Assembly: GCA_026389335.1 (NCBI GenBank)
Contig: JAPLIB010000089.1
Span: 62,001 to 126,000 of the forward strand
DNA length: 64,000 bases
Source: Cyanobacteriota bacterium
Lineage (GTDB): Bacteria; Cyanobacteriota; Cyanobacteriia; PCC-6307; Cyanobiaceae
Direction of reading: 5' to 3'
Made by a program: the position numbers and the translations under genes. Under the pieces are notes generated by a model, which saw only the letters and a program-made list of their open reading frames with translations, ran no database searches and was not told the origin of the DNA. Positions within the stretch are counted from its first letter, which is position 1. The number at the start of each line of letters is the position of its first letter. Positions 30,711 through 40,473 of the stretch are shown here, one piece after another.

Positions 30711-31039
30711 ATGCTCGACCGCGTTTTTAAAGCTTGGCGTGCCTGTTCGATCCAGGGTCTGCGTTTCCGGGTGTTGGCCTGTAGGCCCCGTGGATTGTCC
30801 CGATCCTGTTCGGGTCGGCTGGTCATGTCCTTCAGCCCAGCTTGACCGGCGTCGTTGGGTGTTGTCGCAGAGGCACCGTCCCCTGGCTGGGCTGCATCGC
30901 CAGTACGATCCCGCTTGAACACATGGTCATGCCGGGCTTCCCAGCCCAGCCCTTGGAGCTTTCGTCCCGGGCAGCGCCATGGGACTTGGTCCCGCCATGG
31001 TTCTTCCCGTCCCGCACCGACTGGGACTCCACCACCCCG

Positions 31040-31447
31040 ATGGATCCGATCCCGATGATGGACAGCCAAGGCGCTCCCCTGGATGCGATCGAAATCACGG
31101 GGATTCGCTGCTACGGCTACACCGGCTATTTCCCTGAAGAACGGGTCCTCGGCCAGTGGTTTGAGCTCGACCTCACCATCTGGATGGATCTGGCCCTCAC
31201 CGGCGCCGATGACCAGTTGGAACACACCCTCAACTATGCCGATGTGGTCGACCGGGTCACCACGCTGCTGGAGACCTCGCGGTTCAAAACGATTGAACGG
31301 CTCAATTCGGTGATCATCGAGGCGGTGCTCGCCTTTGCACCGGTGCGCAAGGTGCAGGCGCGCCTGGTGAAGGTGTCTCCCCCCATTCCCCGTTTCCAAG
31401 GCCGCATCGCCATCGCCATGACCCGCTCCAAGGGCGAATCCTGCTGA
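31040..31447 (+). CDS. folB: Dihydroneopterin aldolase
   Basis: IEITGIRCYGYTGYFPEERVLGQWFELDL...LNYADVVDRV...IERLNSVIIE...VRKVQARLVKVSPPIP. Confidence 0.88.
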   Translation: MDPIPMMDSQGAPLDAIEITGIRCYGYTGYFPEERVLGQWFELDLTIWMDLALTGADDQLEHTLNYADVVDRVTTLLETSRFKTIERLNSVIIEAVLAFAPVRKVQARLVKVSPPIPRFQGRIAIAMTRSKGESC

Positions 31448-31462
31448 CCTTTCGCTAACACC

Positions 31463-31975
31463 ATGCTGTTACCTCCGGAACCGCTCCAGCAGGCCGCCAT
31501 TGCCCTCGGCAGCAACCTGGGCACCAGCCGCGCCAGCCTCGAAGGGGCCCTCGCAGCCCTGGATCAGAGTGCCGGTGTGCGTGTGTTGTCTTGCTCCAGC
31601 TGGTATCGCAGCGCGCCGATCGGTCCGGTGCAGCCGGATTACCTCAATGGCTGCGCTGTGCTGGAGGTGACCCTGCCGCCGGAGGCCCTGCTCGATCTGT
31701 TGCTGGCGACGGAGCAGCGCTACGGGCGCGTCCGCGCCGAGCGCTGGGGGCCTCGCACCCTCGATCTCGACCTCATCTTCTACGGCCAGCTGCTGCTGGA
31801 TAGTGAACGCCTGCAGATTCCCCATCCCCGCATGGCGGAGCGCGGGTTTGTGTTGCTACCGCTGGCGGAGATTGCCCCGGCCTGGATCGATCCGCGCTCC
31901 GGCCGCTCGGTGCAAGAGCTGGTCGCAGCGCTTGCCGATCCGGGTGGTGTGGAACGGCTGGTGGAGGGCTCCTGA
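31463..31975 (+). CDS. folK: 2-amino-4-hydroxy-6-hydroxymethyldihydropteridine pyrophosphokinase
   Basis: IALGSNLGTSRASLEGAL...SSWYRSAPIGPVQPDYLNGCAVLE...RAERWGPRTLDLDLIFYGQ...IPHPRMAERGFVLLPLAEIAP. Confidence 0.95.
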   Translation: MLLPPEPLQQAAIALGSNLGTSRASLEGALAALDQSAGVRVLSCSSWYRSAPIGPVQPDYLNGCAVLEVTLPPEALLDLLLATEQRYGRVRAERWGPRTLDLDLIFYGQLLLDSERLQIPHPRMAERGFVLLPLAEIAPAWIDPRSGRSVQELVAALADPGGVERLVEGS

Positions 31976-32895
31976 TGGCGGGCGCGCCAGCGCTGCGGCC
32001 GCGCGGACCGGGCTGGCGCGTGGTGAGTGATGTGGATCACACCCTGCTCGAGCATGGGGGCGAGACCCAGTTGGCCGGCCACTGCCTGCGCCAGTTGCAC
32101 CAGCGCGGCATCCCCACTCTGCTGGCCTCCAGCAAGACCTTCGCCGAAATGGTGGCCTTTCAGACCCTGGCGGACTTGCCGCCCCAGCCCTTTTTGTTTG
32201 AGAACGGCTGCGGCATCGGCTGGCCACTGGCCTGCTGGCCCCCAGCCATGGCCGGCGAGCCGAAGCTGCTGCTGGGCGCCTACGGCGCCTTCGTACGCGG
32301 TGCCGATCCGGCCCGGCTGCGGCTGTTACTGCTGAGGCTGCGCCGGGAAGGTGGACTGCGGTTTTCGCTGCTGGAGGAGCTGAGTATCGACGCGATCCAC
32401 CAGCGGCTCGGCCTGGAGCCACAACTGGCGCGTCTGGCACTGCAACGCCTGGCCTCGCTTCCCCTCGTCTGGCATGAGGACGACAGCCTGGAACAGTTCC
32501 AGCAGCAGCTGGCCGGGGAGGGCCTGCGGGCGGTGAGCGGCGGGCGTTTGGTTCACGTCGCCCCCCCGTTCGACAAGGGGGAGGCCCTGGTCCAGCTGCT
32601 GGCCTGGCAGGGCGGCGAGCCGGCTTCGTTGCCGCTGCTGGCCTGCGGCGACAGCGAGAACGACCGCAGTCTGCTGGAGAGCGCCGCTGTGGCTCTGGTG
32701 TTTCACCCCGCCGATCGCAGGCCCCTGTGCCTGGCCCCCCCGGCGCTGGTGGCTGACGCGGCGCCTACGGCGGCGTTCCAGGCTCCACGCCGCCTCGAGC
32801 GGCAGGTGGTCGCCGGTGGCCCCGGGCCCTGGCTGGAGGCTGTGCAGGCGGCTTTGAGCGAGGTCGGGGCCTGGGCCGGTGCCGAAACCCGATGA
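31975..32895 (+). CDS. Mannosyl/glucosyl-3-phosphoglycerate phosphatase-like HAD hydrolase
   Basis: VVSDVDHTLLEHGG...LASSKTFAEM...FENGCGIGWPL...LLACGDSENDRSLLESA; followed by the synthase. Confidence 0.82.
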   Translation: MAGAPALRPRGPGWRVVSDVDHTLLEHGGETQLAGHCLRQLHQRGIPTLLASSKTFAEMVAFQTLADLPPQPFLFENGCGIGWPLACWPPAMAGEPKLLLGAYGAFVRGADPARLRLLLLRLRREGGLRFSLLEELSIDAIHQRLGLEPQLARLALQRLASLPLVWHEDDSLEQFQQQLAGEGLRAVSGGRLVHVAPPFDKGEALVQLLAWQGGEPASLPLLACGDSENDRSLLESAAVALVFHPADRRPLCLAPPALVADAAPTAAFQAPRRLERQVVAGGPGPWLEAVQAALSEVGAWAGAETR

Positions 32896-34124
32896 GCGAC
32901 TTTTTCCAGAACGGTATCGTCACTACCCTGCATGCGCTGGGGGAGCGCCGCGCGGCCGACCTGGAGGCGGAGGTGGCCCAGCTGGCCCGCCGCACGCCGA
33001 TCACCCTGGTGTTGCCCTGTCTGTCCAGCGAACTGCAAGGGCCGGCCCTGGGGCCGATGGTGCGTCAACTCGCCACCATCCCCTGGCTGGCTGAGATTGT
33101 GATCGGCCTCGACCAGGCGGATGCCGCCGACTACTGCCAGGCCCTCGCCCTGTTCGCGTCGCTGCCCCAGCGCCACCATGTGATCTGGAACGACGGTCCC
33201 CGGATCGGGGCCCTGGTGAAGGAGCTCAGCGAGCTGGGGCTGGCGCCGCGCGAACGGGGCAAGGGACACAACATCTGGCTCTGCCTCGGCCTGATGCAGG
33301 CCCACGGCCTGGCCGAGGTGGTGGCCCTGCACGACTGCGATGTGGTGAGCTTCGGATCGCCGATGCTGGCCCGACTGGTCTATCCGCTGCTCCGCCCCGA
33401 CTGCGGCTATGTCTTCGCCAAGGCCTTCTACCCACGCATCAGCGACGGGATGATCTATGGGCGCGTCAGCCGGCTGTTCGTCACCCCCCTGCTGCGGGCT
33501 CTGAAACGCTGCCTGCCGGCCAGCCGCTATCTGGACTTTCTCGACAGCTTCCGCTATCCCCTGGCCGGAGAATGCGCCCTGCGGGTGGGTGCGGCCCGCC
33601 GCCTGCATCTGCCCTGCGACTGGGGCCTGGAGATCGGGGTGCTGACGGAGGTGTTCCGCGACCACTCCACCCGCCAGATCTGTCAGGTGGACATCGCTGA
33701 CGCCTACGACCACAAGCACCAGCGCTTCGACCTCAGCCAGGGGGATGGCAGCACCGGCCTGGGACGGATGAGCCGTGATATCGCCCAGAGCCTGTTCCGC
33801 GGCCTGGCCGGCCAGGGCCAGGTGTTGGACCTGGGGTTGGTGCGCACCCTGGTGACGGCCTATCAGCGCATCGCGCTGGATCTGATCGAGTCCTATGCCG
33901 ACGATGCGGCCATCAACGGCCTGCGCCTTGATCGCGGCACGGAAGATCGGGCGCTGGCGTTCTTCAGCACCTGTCTGTTCGAGGCGGGGCGGAGCTTCGT
34001 GCAGGACGATCAGCACCATCCCCTCACCGCCACCTGGGACGAGGTGGGCCGTCTGCAGCCCCAGGCCCTGGCCCGGCTGCAGGCGGCGGTGCGGGCGGAC
34101 ACCGCCGACCATCGCCCGTTCTGA
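32892..34124 (+). CDS. gpgS: Glucosyl-3-phosphoglycerate synthase-like glycosyltransferase (GT81-like)
   Basis: MSDFFQNGIVTTLHALGERR...GKGHNIWLCLGLMQAHGLAEVVALHDCDVVSF...; overlaps phosphatase gene by 4 nt. Confidence 0.8.
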   Translation: MSDFFQNGIVTTLHALGERRAADLEAEVAQLARRTPITLVLPCLSSELQGPALGPMVRQLATIPWLAEIVIGLDQADAADYCQALALFASLPQRHHVIWNDGPRIGALVKELSELGLAPRERGKGHNIWLCLGLMQAHGLAEVVALHDCDVVSFGSPMLARLVYPLLRPDCGYVFAKAFYPRISDGMIYGRVSRLFVTPLLRALKRCLPASRYLDFLDSFRYPLAGECALRVGAARRLHLPCDWGLEIGVLTEVFRDHSTRQICQVDIADAYDHKHQRFDLSQGDGSTGLGRMSRDIAQSLFRGLAGQGQVLDLGLVRTLVTAYQRIALDLIESYADDAAINGLRLDRGTEDRALAFFSTCLFEAGRSFVQDDQHHPLTATWDEVGRLQPQALARLQAAVRADTADHRPF

Positions 34125-34141
34125 TTCCCCTGCGCTTCCCC

Positions 34142-34921
34142 ATGGCCCAATCCCGCCCCCGCCTCCTGCTGGGAGTCATCAACCTCTCACCCGAATCGAT
34201 GGTGAGCGATTCGGTGGTGTCGAGCACCGAGCAACTGCTGGAGCGGGCCGCCTGGCTCCAGGCCCACGGCTGCGCCAGCCTCGATCTGGGGGCCCGCTCG
34301 ATCACCCCCACCGCCACGATGATCGACGACCATGAGGAACAGCGGCGTCTGCTGCCAGCGCTGCGACGCCTGCGCCAGGAGGGCTACCGGGTATCGGTGG
34401 ACACCTGGAGTTCCGCCACCGTGCAGGTCGCCCTGGCGGCGGGGGCCACCGACATCAATTTCACCGGCGCCGTGATCAGCCCGGAAGCGCTGGAGACCGT
34501 CGCCGCGGCTGGTGCACCCCTGATCCTCACCTACATGCCCTATGGCGATGCCTATCGCATGCGTGACGCCGAACCGGTGCCCTACGGACTGCAGGCCCTG
34601 CTCGACCACCTCGGGCCCCGGGTGGAGCAGGCCCGCGCCTGCGGGGTGCGCGAGGTGATCATTGATCCCAATCTCGGCATCATCCACCCCTCCACCGACG
34701 ACTACGGCAAGATTCAGCTGCAGAACAGCGTGCTCTGGAACCTGGAGCGGCTGCGGGTGCTCGATTGCCCGATCCTGCTCTACGCCGCCCGTAAGCCCGA
34801 GCGCCTGGCCCGCATTCTGTTTGCCTCCAATGTGCTCTTCGCCGGGGCCGACATCATCCGCACCCACCACCCGGACATGCTCCAAGCCCTGCTTGCGGCG
34901 AACACGATCGAGACCCCATGA
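34142..34921 (+). CDS. Dihydropteroate synthase-like protein (divergent)
   Basis: LLGVINLSPESMVSDSVV...GCASLDLGARSITPTA...VSVDTWSSATVQVALAAGATDINFTGA...; canonical MHMRG and DPGIGF-type motifs altered. Confidence 0.75.
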   Translation: MAQSRPRLLLGVINLSPESMVSDSVVSSTEQLLERAAWLQAHGCASLDLGARSITPTATMIDDHEEQRRLLPALRRLRQEGYRVSVDTWSSATVQVALAAGATDINFTGAVISPEALETVAAAGAPLILTYMPYGDAYRMRDAEPVPYGLQALLDHLGPRVEQARACGVREVIIDPNLGIIHPSTDDYGKIQLQNSVLWNLERLRVLDCPILLYAARKPERLARILFASNVLFAGADIIRTHHPDMLQALLAANTIETP

Positions 34922-35652
34922 GCACCCTGCCCTTGCACGGTCGGGTGGCTCTGGTGACCGGGGCCGCCAGGCGCACCGGCCGCAGCATCGCCCTGGCCCT
35001 GGCCGAGGCGGGTGCCGATCTGGTGATCCATCACCACCACAGTGAGGCTGAGGCCCGGCAGCTGGTGGCGGCGGTGGAAGGGCTGGGCCGCCGCGCCCTG
35101 GCGATCGCGGTCGACCTGCGTGATGCCGCCGCCACCGAGGTGGCCTTCAGCCAGGCCGCCGAGAGCCTCGGCGGCCTGCACATCCTGGTGAACAACGCCT
35201 GCGGCATCCTCTGGAAGCGCCTGGAGGCGACGAGCGTGGCCGAGTGGCACAGCGGCGTCGAGGAAACCCTGCACATCACATATCACGCCTGCCAGGCGGC
35301 CCTGCCGATGATGCGGCGCCAGGGCTTCGGTCGCATCGTCAACCTGATCGACGTGGATGCCGATTCCCTACGCGCGGTACCGAAACTCACCCCATACAAG
35401 ATCGGCAAGACCGGCGTGCTGATGCTCACCCGCACCCTGGCGGTGACCGAGGCGCCCCATGGCATCACGGTCAATGGCGTCTCCCCCGGCACCCTGGACA
35501 ACTCCGAACGCAAGCCGCCCCTGGAGCGGATCCCGGCCGGCCGCTTCGGCCGCGCCGAGGAGGTGGCCCGGGCGGTACTGTTCCTGGCCGATCCGGCCAG
35601 TGCTTACATCACCGGCACCAACATCAAGGTGTCAGGCGGCTATTTGATTTGA
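34918..35652 (+). CDS. Short-chain dehydrogenase/reductase (pteridine-reductase-like)
   Basis: ALVTGAARRTGRSIA, LVNNACG, TPYKIGKTG (YxxxK); 4-nt overlap with the DHPS-like gene. Confidence 0.85.
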   Translation: MSTLPLHGRVALVTGAARRTGRSIALALAEAGADLVIHHHHSEAEARQLVAAVEGLGRRALAIAVDLRDAAATEVAFSQAAESLGGLHILVNNACGILWKRLEATSVAEWHSGVEETLHITYHACQAALPMMRRQGFGRIVNLIDVDADSLRAVPKLTPYKIGKTGVLMLTRTLAVTEAPHGITVNGVSPGTLDNSERKPPLERIPAGRFGRAEEVARAVLFLADPASAYITGTNIKVSGGYLI

Positions 35653-35694
35653 TTGTTTTGATTTGATTGATTTGATTAATTTGATTTGATCTGC
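35644..35694. repeat. TTGAT(TT)n low-complexity tract
   Basis: tatttgatttgattgttttgatttgattgatttgattaatttgatttgat directly after the SDR gene. Confidence 0.8.
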
Positions 35695-35743
35695 CCGGGC
35701 TGACCACGTCGCGCAAGCGAAGGCTGGCGTTCGAGGGCTGGTT

Positions 35744-36157
35744 CTATCTGCCCTGGTCGATGTAGAGGCGCACCAGCACCCTGGTGAAGCTGTTGAGCGG
35801 CAGGAGAAGGGCCTCTGCCGGTGTCAGCCAGAGCCAGGCTTCAATCTCGTGATTGGGTGTTACCGCGCTGCAGGAGCTGGAGGCGAAGTAATTGATCAGG
35901 ACAAAATGGGCGCTCCGATGAAACTGGGGATCGGTCACGGCCTCCTGCAGCAGGGCGAACTGCACCTGGCTGAGCTCCAGGCCCACCTCTTCGCGGAACT
36001 CACGCAGCAGGGCGGCCTCCAGCGTTTCGCCCCACTCCACCTTGCCGCCAGGCACCCCCCAGCTGCCCCGCCACTTGCACGTGCGCACGACCAGCACCTT
36101 CCCCTGCGGGTTGGTCACCAGGGCTCCGACCGTGGCCAGGGGGAATCGCTGCGTCAT
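35744..36157 (-). CDS. NUDIX hydrolase
   Basis: GGKVEWGETLEAALLREFREEVGLEL Nudix box. Confidence 0.92.
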   Translation of the reverse strand: MTQRFPLATVGALVTNPQGKVLVVRTCKWRGSWGVPGGKVEWGETLEAALLREFREEVGLELSQVQFALLQEAVTDPQFHRSAHFVLINYFASSSCSAVTPNHEIEAWLWLTPAEALLLPLNSFTRVLVRLYIDQGR

Positions 36158-36673
36158 CGCCGGCCCACATCCCCGGAATTTATGACAACAGGGCGCTTGC
36201 GGCCCTACGGAGTGGCCGGGGATGGGGAATCAGTCACGACCGTGGGTTCCCAGCCGTGGGGTCATCAGGGGCGGCAGGCGGGCCCAAGCACCTGAAACGT
36301 CGGGCGGCACTCGACACCCAGCCAGTTCCGGGGAGGGCTCCGTTGACGGGGGTCGGGTGGATGCAGGCTCAGGCACGTCCCTGGCTCCGGCTGGTCCGTG
36401 GCTCCATCTAGTCCGTGACGCCGGCTGGTCCGTGGTTCCGGCTGACGACTGGTGGATTTCGCGGATGGGGCAGGGCCCGGGGGATGCGCGGCGAGCTCTG
36501 GCACAGCCATGGCGCCGCGATGGCAAGCTCTGACCCAGCGGTGGCACAGCGATAGCGCAGCGGTGGTGGCTTGACGGCAACGGCGCTTGGCAACAGCGCT
36601 GAGGCAACAGCGCTGGGGCAGCAGCGACCGATCGACCGAGGCCCCTGGCGACCACGGGCGTTCGATCGCAACG

Positions 36674-37387
36674 TCAGCCCAAGCCCTGGTTCGGACTGCC
36701 CCAGAGGCCAAAGTGCCCGAAGCTGACCATCCCGATTTCAGCAATCAACAGCAGGCCACTGAGCAGGGCCAGGAGCTGGTAGGTCCAGGGCGGGGTGATC
36801 CTGCCGACGGAGTGCGTGTCGATGCCACTGGCGGCGCTGAAACGGCTCAGGAAATCGTCGAAGCCGGCAATCCGCTGCGGCAGCAGGTAGGAACGGCCGC
36901 CACCGCCACCAGCCGTGCCAGTGGCACTGGCGCCCCCGACCCCGGCATCACCGACAACAGCCTCATCCCCGTCAACCACGTTGGCCGTGGTTTGCCCATG
37001 GCCCCTGGTTGCCGACGAACCCAGGCTGGTCCCGCCATGGCCCTGGCTGCGCACATAGAACACTCGCCCTCCCTGACTGGTAGCCACCGGCGTGAGGCCG
37101 CTGATGGCCTCCCAGCGGAGGCTCCAGCCGCGGCGCAGGCACCAGGAGCACCAGGGGGGATGGCCAACTCGCAGCCCCTGGTCGTCCAGTTCCACCCGCT
37201 CACTCGTGATCGCCAGCACCAACACCAGACCCACTGGCACGGCTATGGCCATCCAGGAACGCAGAGCGCCGGGGGCCAGCAGCGGCAGGGGCAGCACCAG
37301 CGCCAGATAGAGGCTGATCAAGGTGAGGCGGATCAGCGCGGCCATCGGATAGAGGCGGGGGGCGCTGCTCATGTAGCGAAGAAGCAA
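36674..37387 (-). CDS. Membrane-associated hypothetical protein
   Basis: 237 aa; N-terminal TM hairpin (LTLISLYLALVLPLPLL / WMAIAVPVGLVLVLAI), soluble middle, C-terminal TM. Confidence 0.6.
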   Translation of the reverse strand: MLLRYMSSAPRLYPMAALIRLTLISLYLALVLPLPLLAPGALRSWMAIAVPVGLVLVLAITSERVELDDQGLRVGHPPWCSWCLRRGWSLRWEAISGLTPVATSQGGRVFYVRSQGHGGTSLGSSATRGHGQTTANVVDGDEAVVGDAGVGGASATGTAGGGGGRSYLLPQRIAGFDDFLSRFSAASGIDTHSVGRITPPWTYQLLALLSGLLLIAEIGMVSFGHFGLWGSPNQGLG

Positions 37388-37501
37388 TCAACCATGGCTG
37401 AGATCGGTTTTTCAGCTGTCTTTTGATACCAGAGGAGTGGGCCTCCAGGCTCTGCCCCTGGGGCCTGATCGTCTGCAGCAAGCGCCAATGTCCAGCGTGG
37501 T

Positions 37502-37786
37502 TCAGCGATCGTCCTTGGAGCCGGGCAGCGGTTCAATCACGCTGGCGGGCTGGTAGCGGCCCTCGAACACCTCGGCTTCGCGGCCTTTCCAGAATTCGCC
37601 CAGCCGCATCAGATCGGCATGGGCCAAGGCCAGCCGCTCGACAAACTCCTGGGGCTCCATCGAGTCCTTCTCCTCTTTGAGCTTGGCCAGGCGCAGCAGG
37701 TGCCACATCCAGGGTTTGCCCAGTTCACCGCGGCTCTCGAGATAGCGGGCCAGGTCGGCGGAATTGGGCAGGGAACTGGAGCTCAT
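37502..37786 (-). CDS. Conserved hypothetical protein
   Basis: 94 aa MSSSSLPNSADLARYLESRGELGKPWMWHLLRLAKLKEEKDSMEPQEFVERLALAHADLMRLGEFWKGREAEVFEGRYQP. Confidence 0.65.
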   Translation of the reverse strand: MSSSSLPNSADLARYLESRGELGKPWMWHLLRLAKLKEEKDSMEPQEFVERLALAHADLMRLGEFWKGREAEVFEGRYQPASVIEPLPGSKDDR

Positions 37787-37896
37787 CGATGGCGCTCACG
37801 CAGAAGATCAGCCTATGGAGCAGCGGTGGGCGGCTGTGGCTGAGGCGGCGGCGGGCATCCGGCCCGGCGGGCCCTGCAGGAACGCAGGCGCTGGCG

Positions 37897-38853
37897 CTAC
37901 CGCCCGGCGCCGCCGCCATAAAGTTCCGGCCGCAGATCGTCGTGGTAGCGGGTGCCGGCCGGATGGGTGGGGCCGTAGTCGCCGGGAAGGCAGTCGGCGA
38001 TCAGCAGGGTGGGTTCGGGGCGGGCCGCCACCAGCACATCCCCATGGGGCCCGCAAATGATGCTGTTGCCCAGATAGGCGGCCATCGGCCGGCCGTTCAC
38101 GGTTTCGAGGCCGCAGCGATTGGCGTAGGCGATGAAGCAGTCGTTTTCAAAGGCGTGGGCCGGCAGCAGGCTGCGGGAGACATCCGGGTAGGGGCGATCG
38201 GTGCGCTCTCCGTTGCTGAGGATCGCCCAGGCATCGGCGGCGGTGGGGATCAGCACCAGCCGGGCTCCCTGCAGGCTCAGGGCGCGGGTGAGCTCGGGGA
38301 ATTCGGCCTCATAACAGTTCAACAGCCCCAGCGGCAGCCCGTTCACCCTCTGCACCGTCAGGGCCGGCCCCTCTTCGGCGTGGCGATAACCAGCACTCCA
38401 GCAGCGTTGTTCCTCCGGACCCCAGAGGTGGGTTTTGCGGTAGTTGCGCAGCAGCGAGCCGTCGGCGCCGAACAGGGCAATGGCGTCATAAAAGCGCTCC
38501 GCTCCGGCCACCCGGGCCAACTCCGGATAGGGACAGGCGATCGCCAGACCATGGCGGCGGGCGGCGGCGGCCACCCGTTGCAGGCTGGGGCCGTCGACCG
38601 GTTCCGCCAGGGCCGAGGCCAGCTCCGGGGTGACGATGTAGCCACTCAGGTAGAGCTCCGGGAAGGCCAGCAATTGCACCCCGTGAGCGGCGGCGAGGCT
38701 GCAGACCTGCTCCAGCCGCTCCAGGTTTTCGGCCACGGCAGCGCTGCTGGCGGCGTTGCCGCTGCCCTGCCAGAGCGCCAGACGCAGGCCCTCCCCGGCG
38801 GCGGGTGGTCGCTGGTGCACGTAGCTGTGCACCCGAGCGCAGGTGGGATCCAT
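37897..38853 (-). CDS. Carbon-nitrogen (nitrilase-type) hydrolase
   Basis: E-K-C triad context AFPELYLSGY, YRKTHLWGPEE, LLNCYEAEFPE; start MDPTCARV at 38853. Confidence 0.85.
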   Translation of the reverse strand: MDPTCARVHSYVHQRPPAAGEGLRLALWQGSGNAASSAAVAENLERLEQVCSLAAAHGVQLLAFPELYLSGYIVTPELASALAEPVDGPSLQRVAAAARRHGLAIACPYPELARVAGAERFYDAIALFGADGSLLRNYRKTHLWGPEEQRCWSAGYRHAEEGPALTVQRVNGLPLGLLNCYEAEFPELTRALSLQGARLVLIPTAADAWAILSNGERTDRPYPDVSRSLLPAHAFENDCFIAYANRCGLETVNGRPMAAYLGNSIICGPHGDVLVAARPEPTLLIADCLPGDYGPTHPAGTRYHDDLRPELYGGGAGR

Positions 38854-38995
38854 GGCCGGGACGGCGGGCGGGCTCGGCTGATTCTGGGCGGCTGGCCGCT
38901 GGGCGGCTGGCTGCCGGGCGAGTGCCACCGCAACCCAGCCGAGAACGGATAGAACAAGGGGATCGGATGGGGCCCGTCCCGTTGGAGGTTGTGGG

Positions 38996-40420
38996 ATGGA
39001 GTTCAACCAGGCCGCTCGCCGTCCGCTCGCCGCTGAGAGCGTGGCGGCAGGTCTTCGGGGCCAGCTACGCGCTCGTTCGATCGCGGCCCGGCTGCCGGCT
39101 GACATCCCTGAGCAGCGGCTGGCCGATCAGGGTCTGCGCGCGGATCTGGCCTATGAGCTGATTCACGGGCACCTGATGCTCGATGGCAATGCCCGCCTCA
39201 ACCTGGCCACCTTCGTCGGCACCTGGATGGAGCCAGAAGCATTGCGGTTGATGGCCGAATGCGCCGATAAGAACATCATCGATAAGGACGAATACCCCCA
39301 GACGACCGATCTGGAGCGGCGCTGCCTGTTGATGCTGGCGGACCTCTGGCATGCCCCCGATCCCAGTGATGCGGTCGGCACCTCCACCACCGGCTCCAGT
39401 GAGGCCTGCATGCTGGCCGGCCTGGTGCTCAAATGGCACTGGCGCCAGCGCCAGCTGGGTGCTGATGCTGCCGCGGCGCCACGGCCCAATCTGGTGATGG
39501 GGGCCAATCGCCAGGTCTGCTGGGACAAGTTCTGTGCCTACTTCGAGGTGGAACCCCGCTTTGTGCCGTTGGGACCGGATCGGCTGCATCTGGAGGCTGA
39601 GGCGGCGGCGGCCCATTGCGATGCCGGCACCATCGGCGTGGTGGGGGTGGTGGGCAGCGTCGTCGATGGCAGCTATGAGCCGATCGCGGCGATTGCCACT
39701 GCCCTTGATCACCTGGAGCAGCGCAGCGGCCTGGCGATTCCCCTGCACATCGATGCGGCTTCCGGCGGCTTCGTGGCGCCGTTCAACGCGCCGGAGTGGA
39801 TCTGGGACTTCCGTCTGCCGCGGGTGGTGTCGATCAATGCCAGTGGCCACAAATACGGCGGCGTGCTGCCGGGGGTGGGCTGGCTGCTCTGGCGCCAGGA
39901 TGCCCTGCTGCCGAGGGAGCTGCGTTTTGACGTCAACTACCTCGGTGGCGTCACCCCGACGATCGGCATGAACTTCTCGCGGCCGGGGGCCCAGGTGGTG
40001 GCGCAGTACTTCAACTTCGTCCATCTCGGCCGCCAGGGCTACAGCGAGCGGATGGCTTTGCTGGAGGCGATCGCCTGCCATCTGGCCGATCAGCTGGCGG
40101 TGCTGCCGCCGCTACGACTGGTGAGCCATCCGCTCGGCCAGTTGCCGGTGTTCTGCCTGGAACTGGAGCCGCGGGTGCGCTTCTGGAGCGTGTTCCACCT
40201 CTCCGACAAGCTGCGGGAGCGGGGCTGGCTGGTGCCCGCCTACACCCTGCCGCCGGATCAGCAGCATCGGGCCGTGCTGCGCATCGTGGTGCGGGCTGGT
40301 TTCAGCCGTCACATGGCCGATCAGTTGCTGGACGACATTGTGCGGGCGGTGGCCTGGTTCGAATCCCTCACGGTGGCGATGCCGGAGCCGATGACCCACT
40401 GTTCGTTTTCCCACCTCTGA
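38996..40420 (+). CDS. Glutamate decarboxylase (PLP-dependent)
   Basis: NIIDKDEYPQTTDLERRC...GTSTTGSSEACMLAGL...HIDAASGGFVAPF...VSINASGHKYG. Confidence 0.92.
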   Translation: MEFNQAARRPLAAESVAAGLRGQLRARSIAARLPADIPEQRLADQGLRADLAYELIHGHLMLDGNARLNLATFVGTWMEPEALRLMAECADKNIIDKDEYPQTTDLERRCLLMLADLWHAPDPSDAVGTSTTGSSEACMLAGLVLKWHWRQRQLGADAAAAPRPNLVMGANRQVCWDKFCAYFEVEPRFVPLGPDRLHLEAEAAAAHCDAGTIGVVGVVGSVVDGSYEPIAAIATALDHLEQRSGLAIPLHIDAASGGFVAPFNAPEWIWDFRLPRVVSINASGHKYGGVLPGVGWLLWRQDALLPRELRFDVNYLGGVTPTIGMNFSRPGAQVVAQYFNFVHLGRQGYSERMALLEAIACHLADQLAVLPPLRLVSHPLGQLPVFCLELEPRVRFWSVFHLSDKLRERGWLVPAYTLPPDQQHRAVLRIVVRAGFSRHMADQLLDDIVRAVAWFESLTVAMPEPMTHCSFSHL

Positions 40421-40473
40421 CCCTTTACCCAACCCTGAGCGGGGTCCAGGCTGTCAAGGTCGTGGCTACAGCC

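Noticed and set aside
32703-34112. 469-aa minus ORF opposite gpgS
   Set aside because: Shadow ORF; the sense strand encodes a recognisable glycosyltransferase.
36222-36670. Overlapping ORFs between the NUDIX gene and 36674
   Set aside because: Low-complexity repeats (ggctggtccgtgg, caacagcgctg) open several frames at once; no protein motif.
37789-38952. 387-aa plus ORF opposite the nitrilase
   Set aside because: Antisense Gly/Gln/Ala-rich translation; sense strand has the nitrilase catalytic triad.
39065-40081. 338-aa minus ORF opposite GAD
   Set aside because: Shadow of a well-supported PLP decarboxylase.
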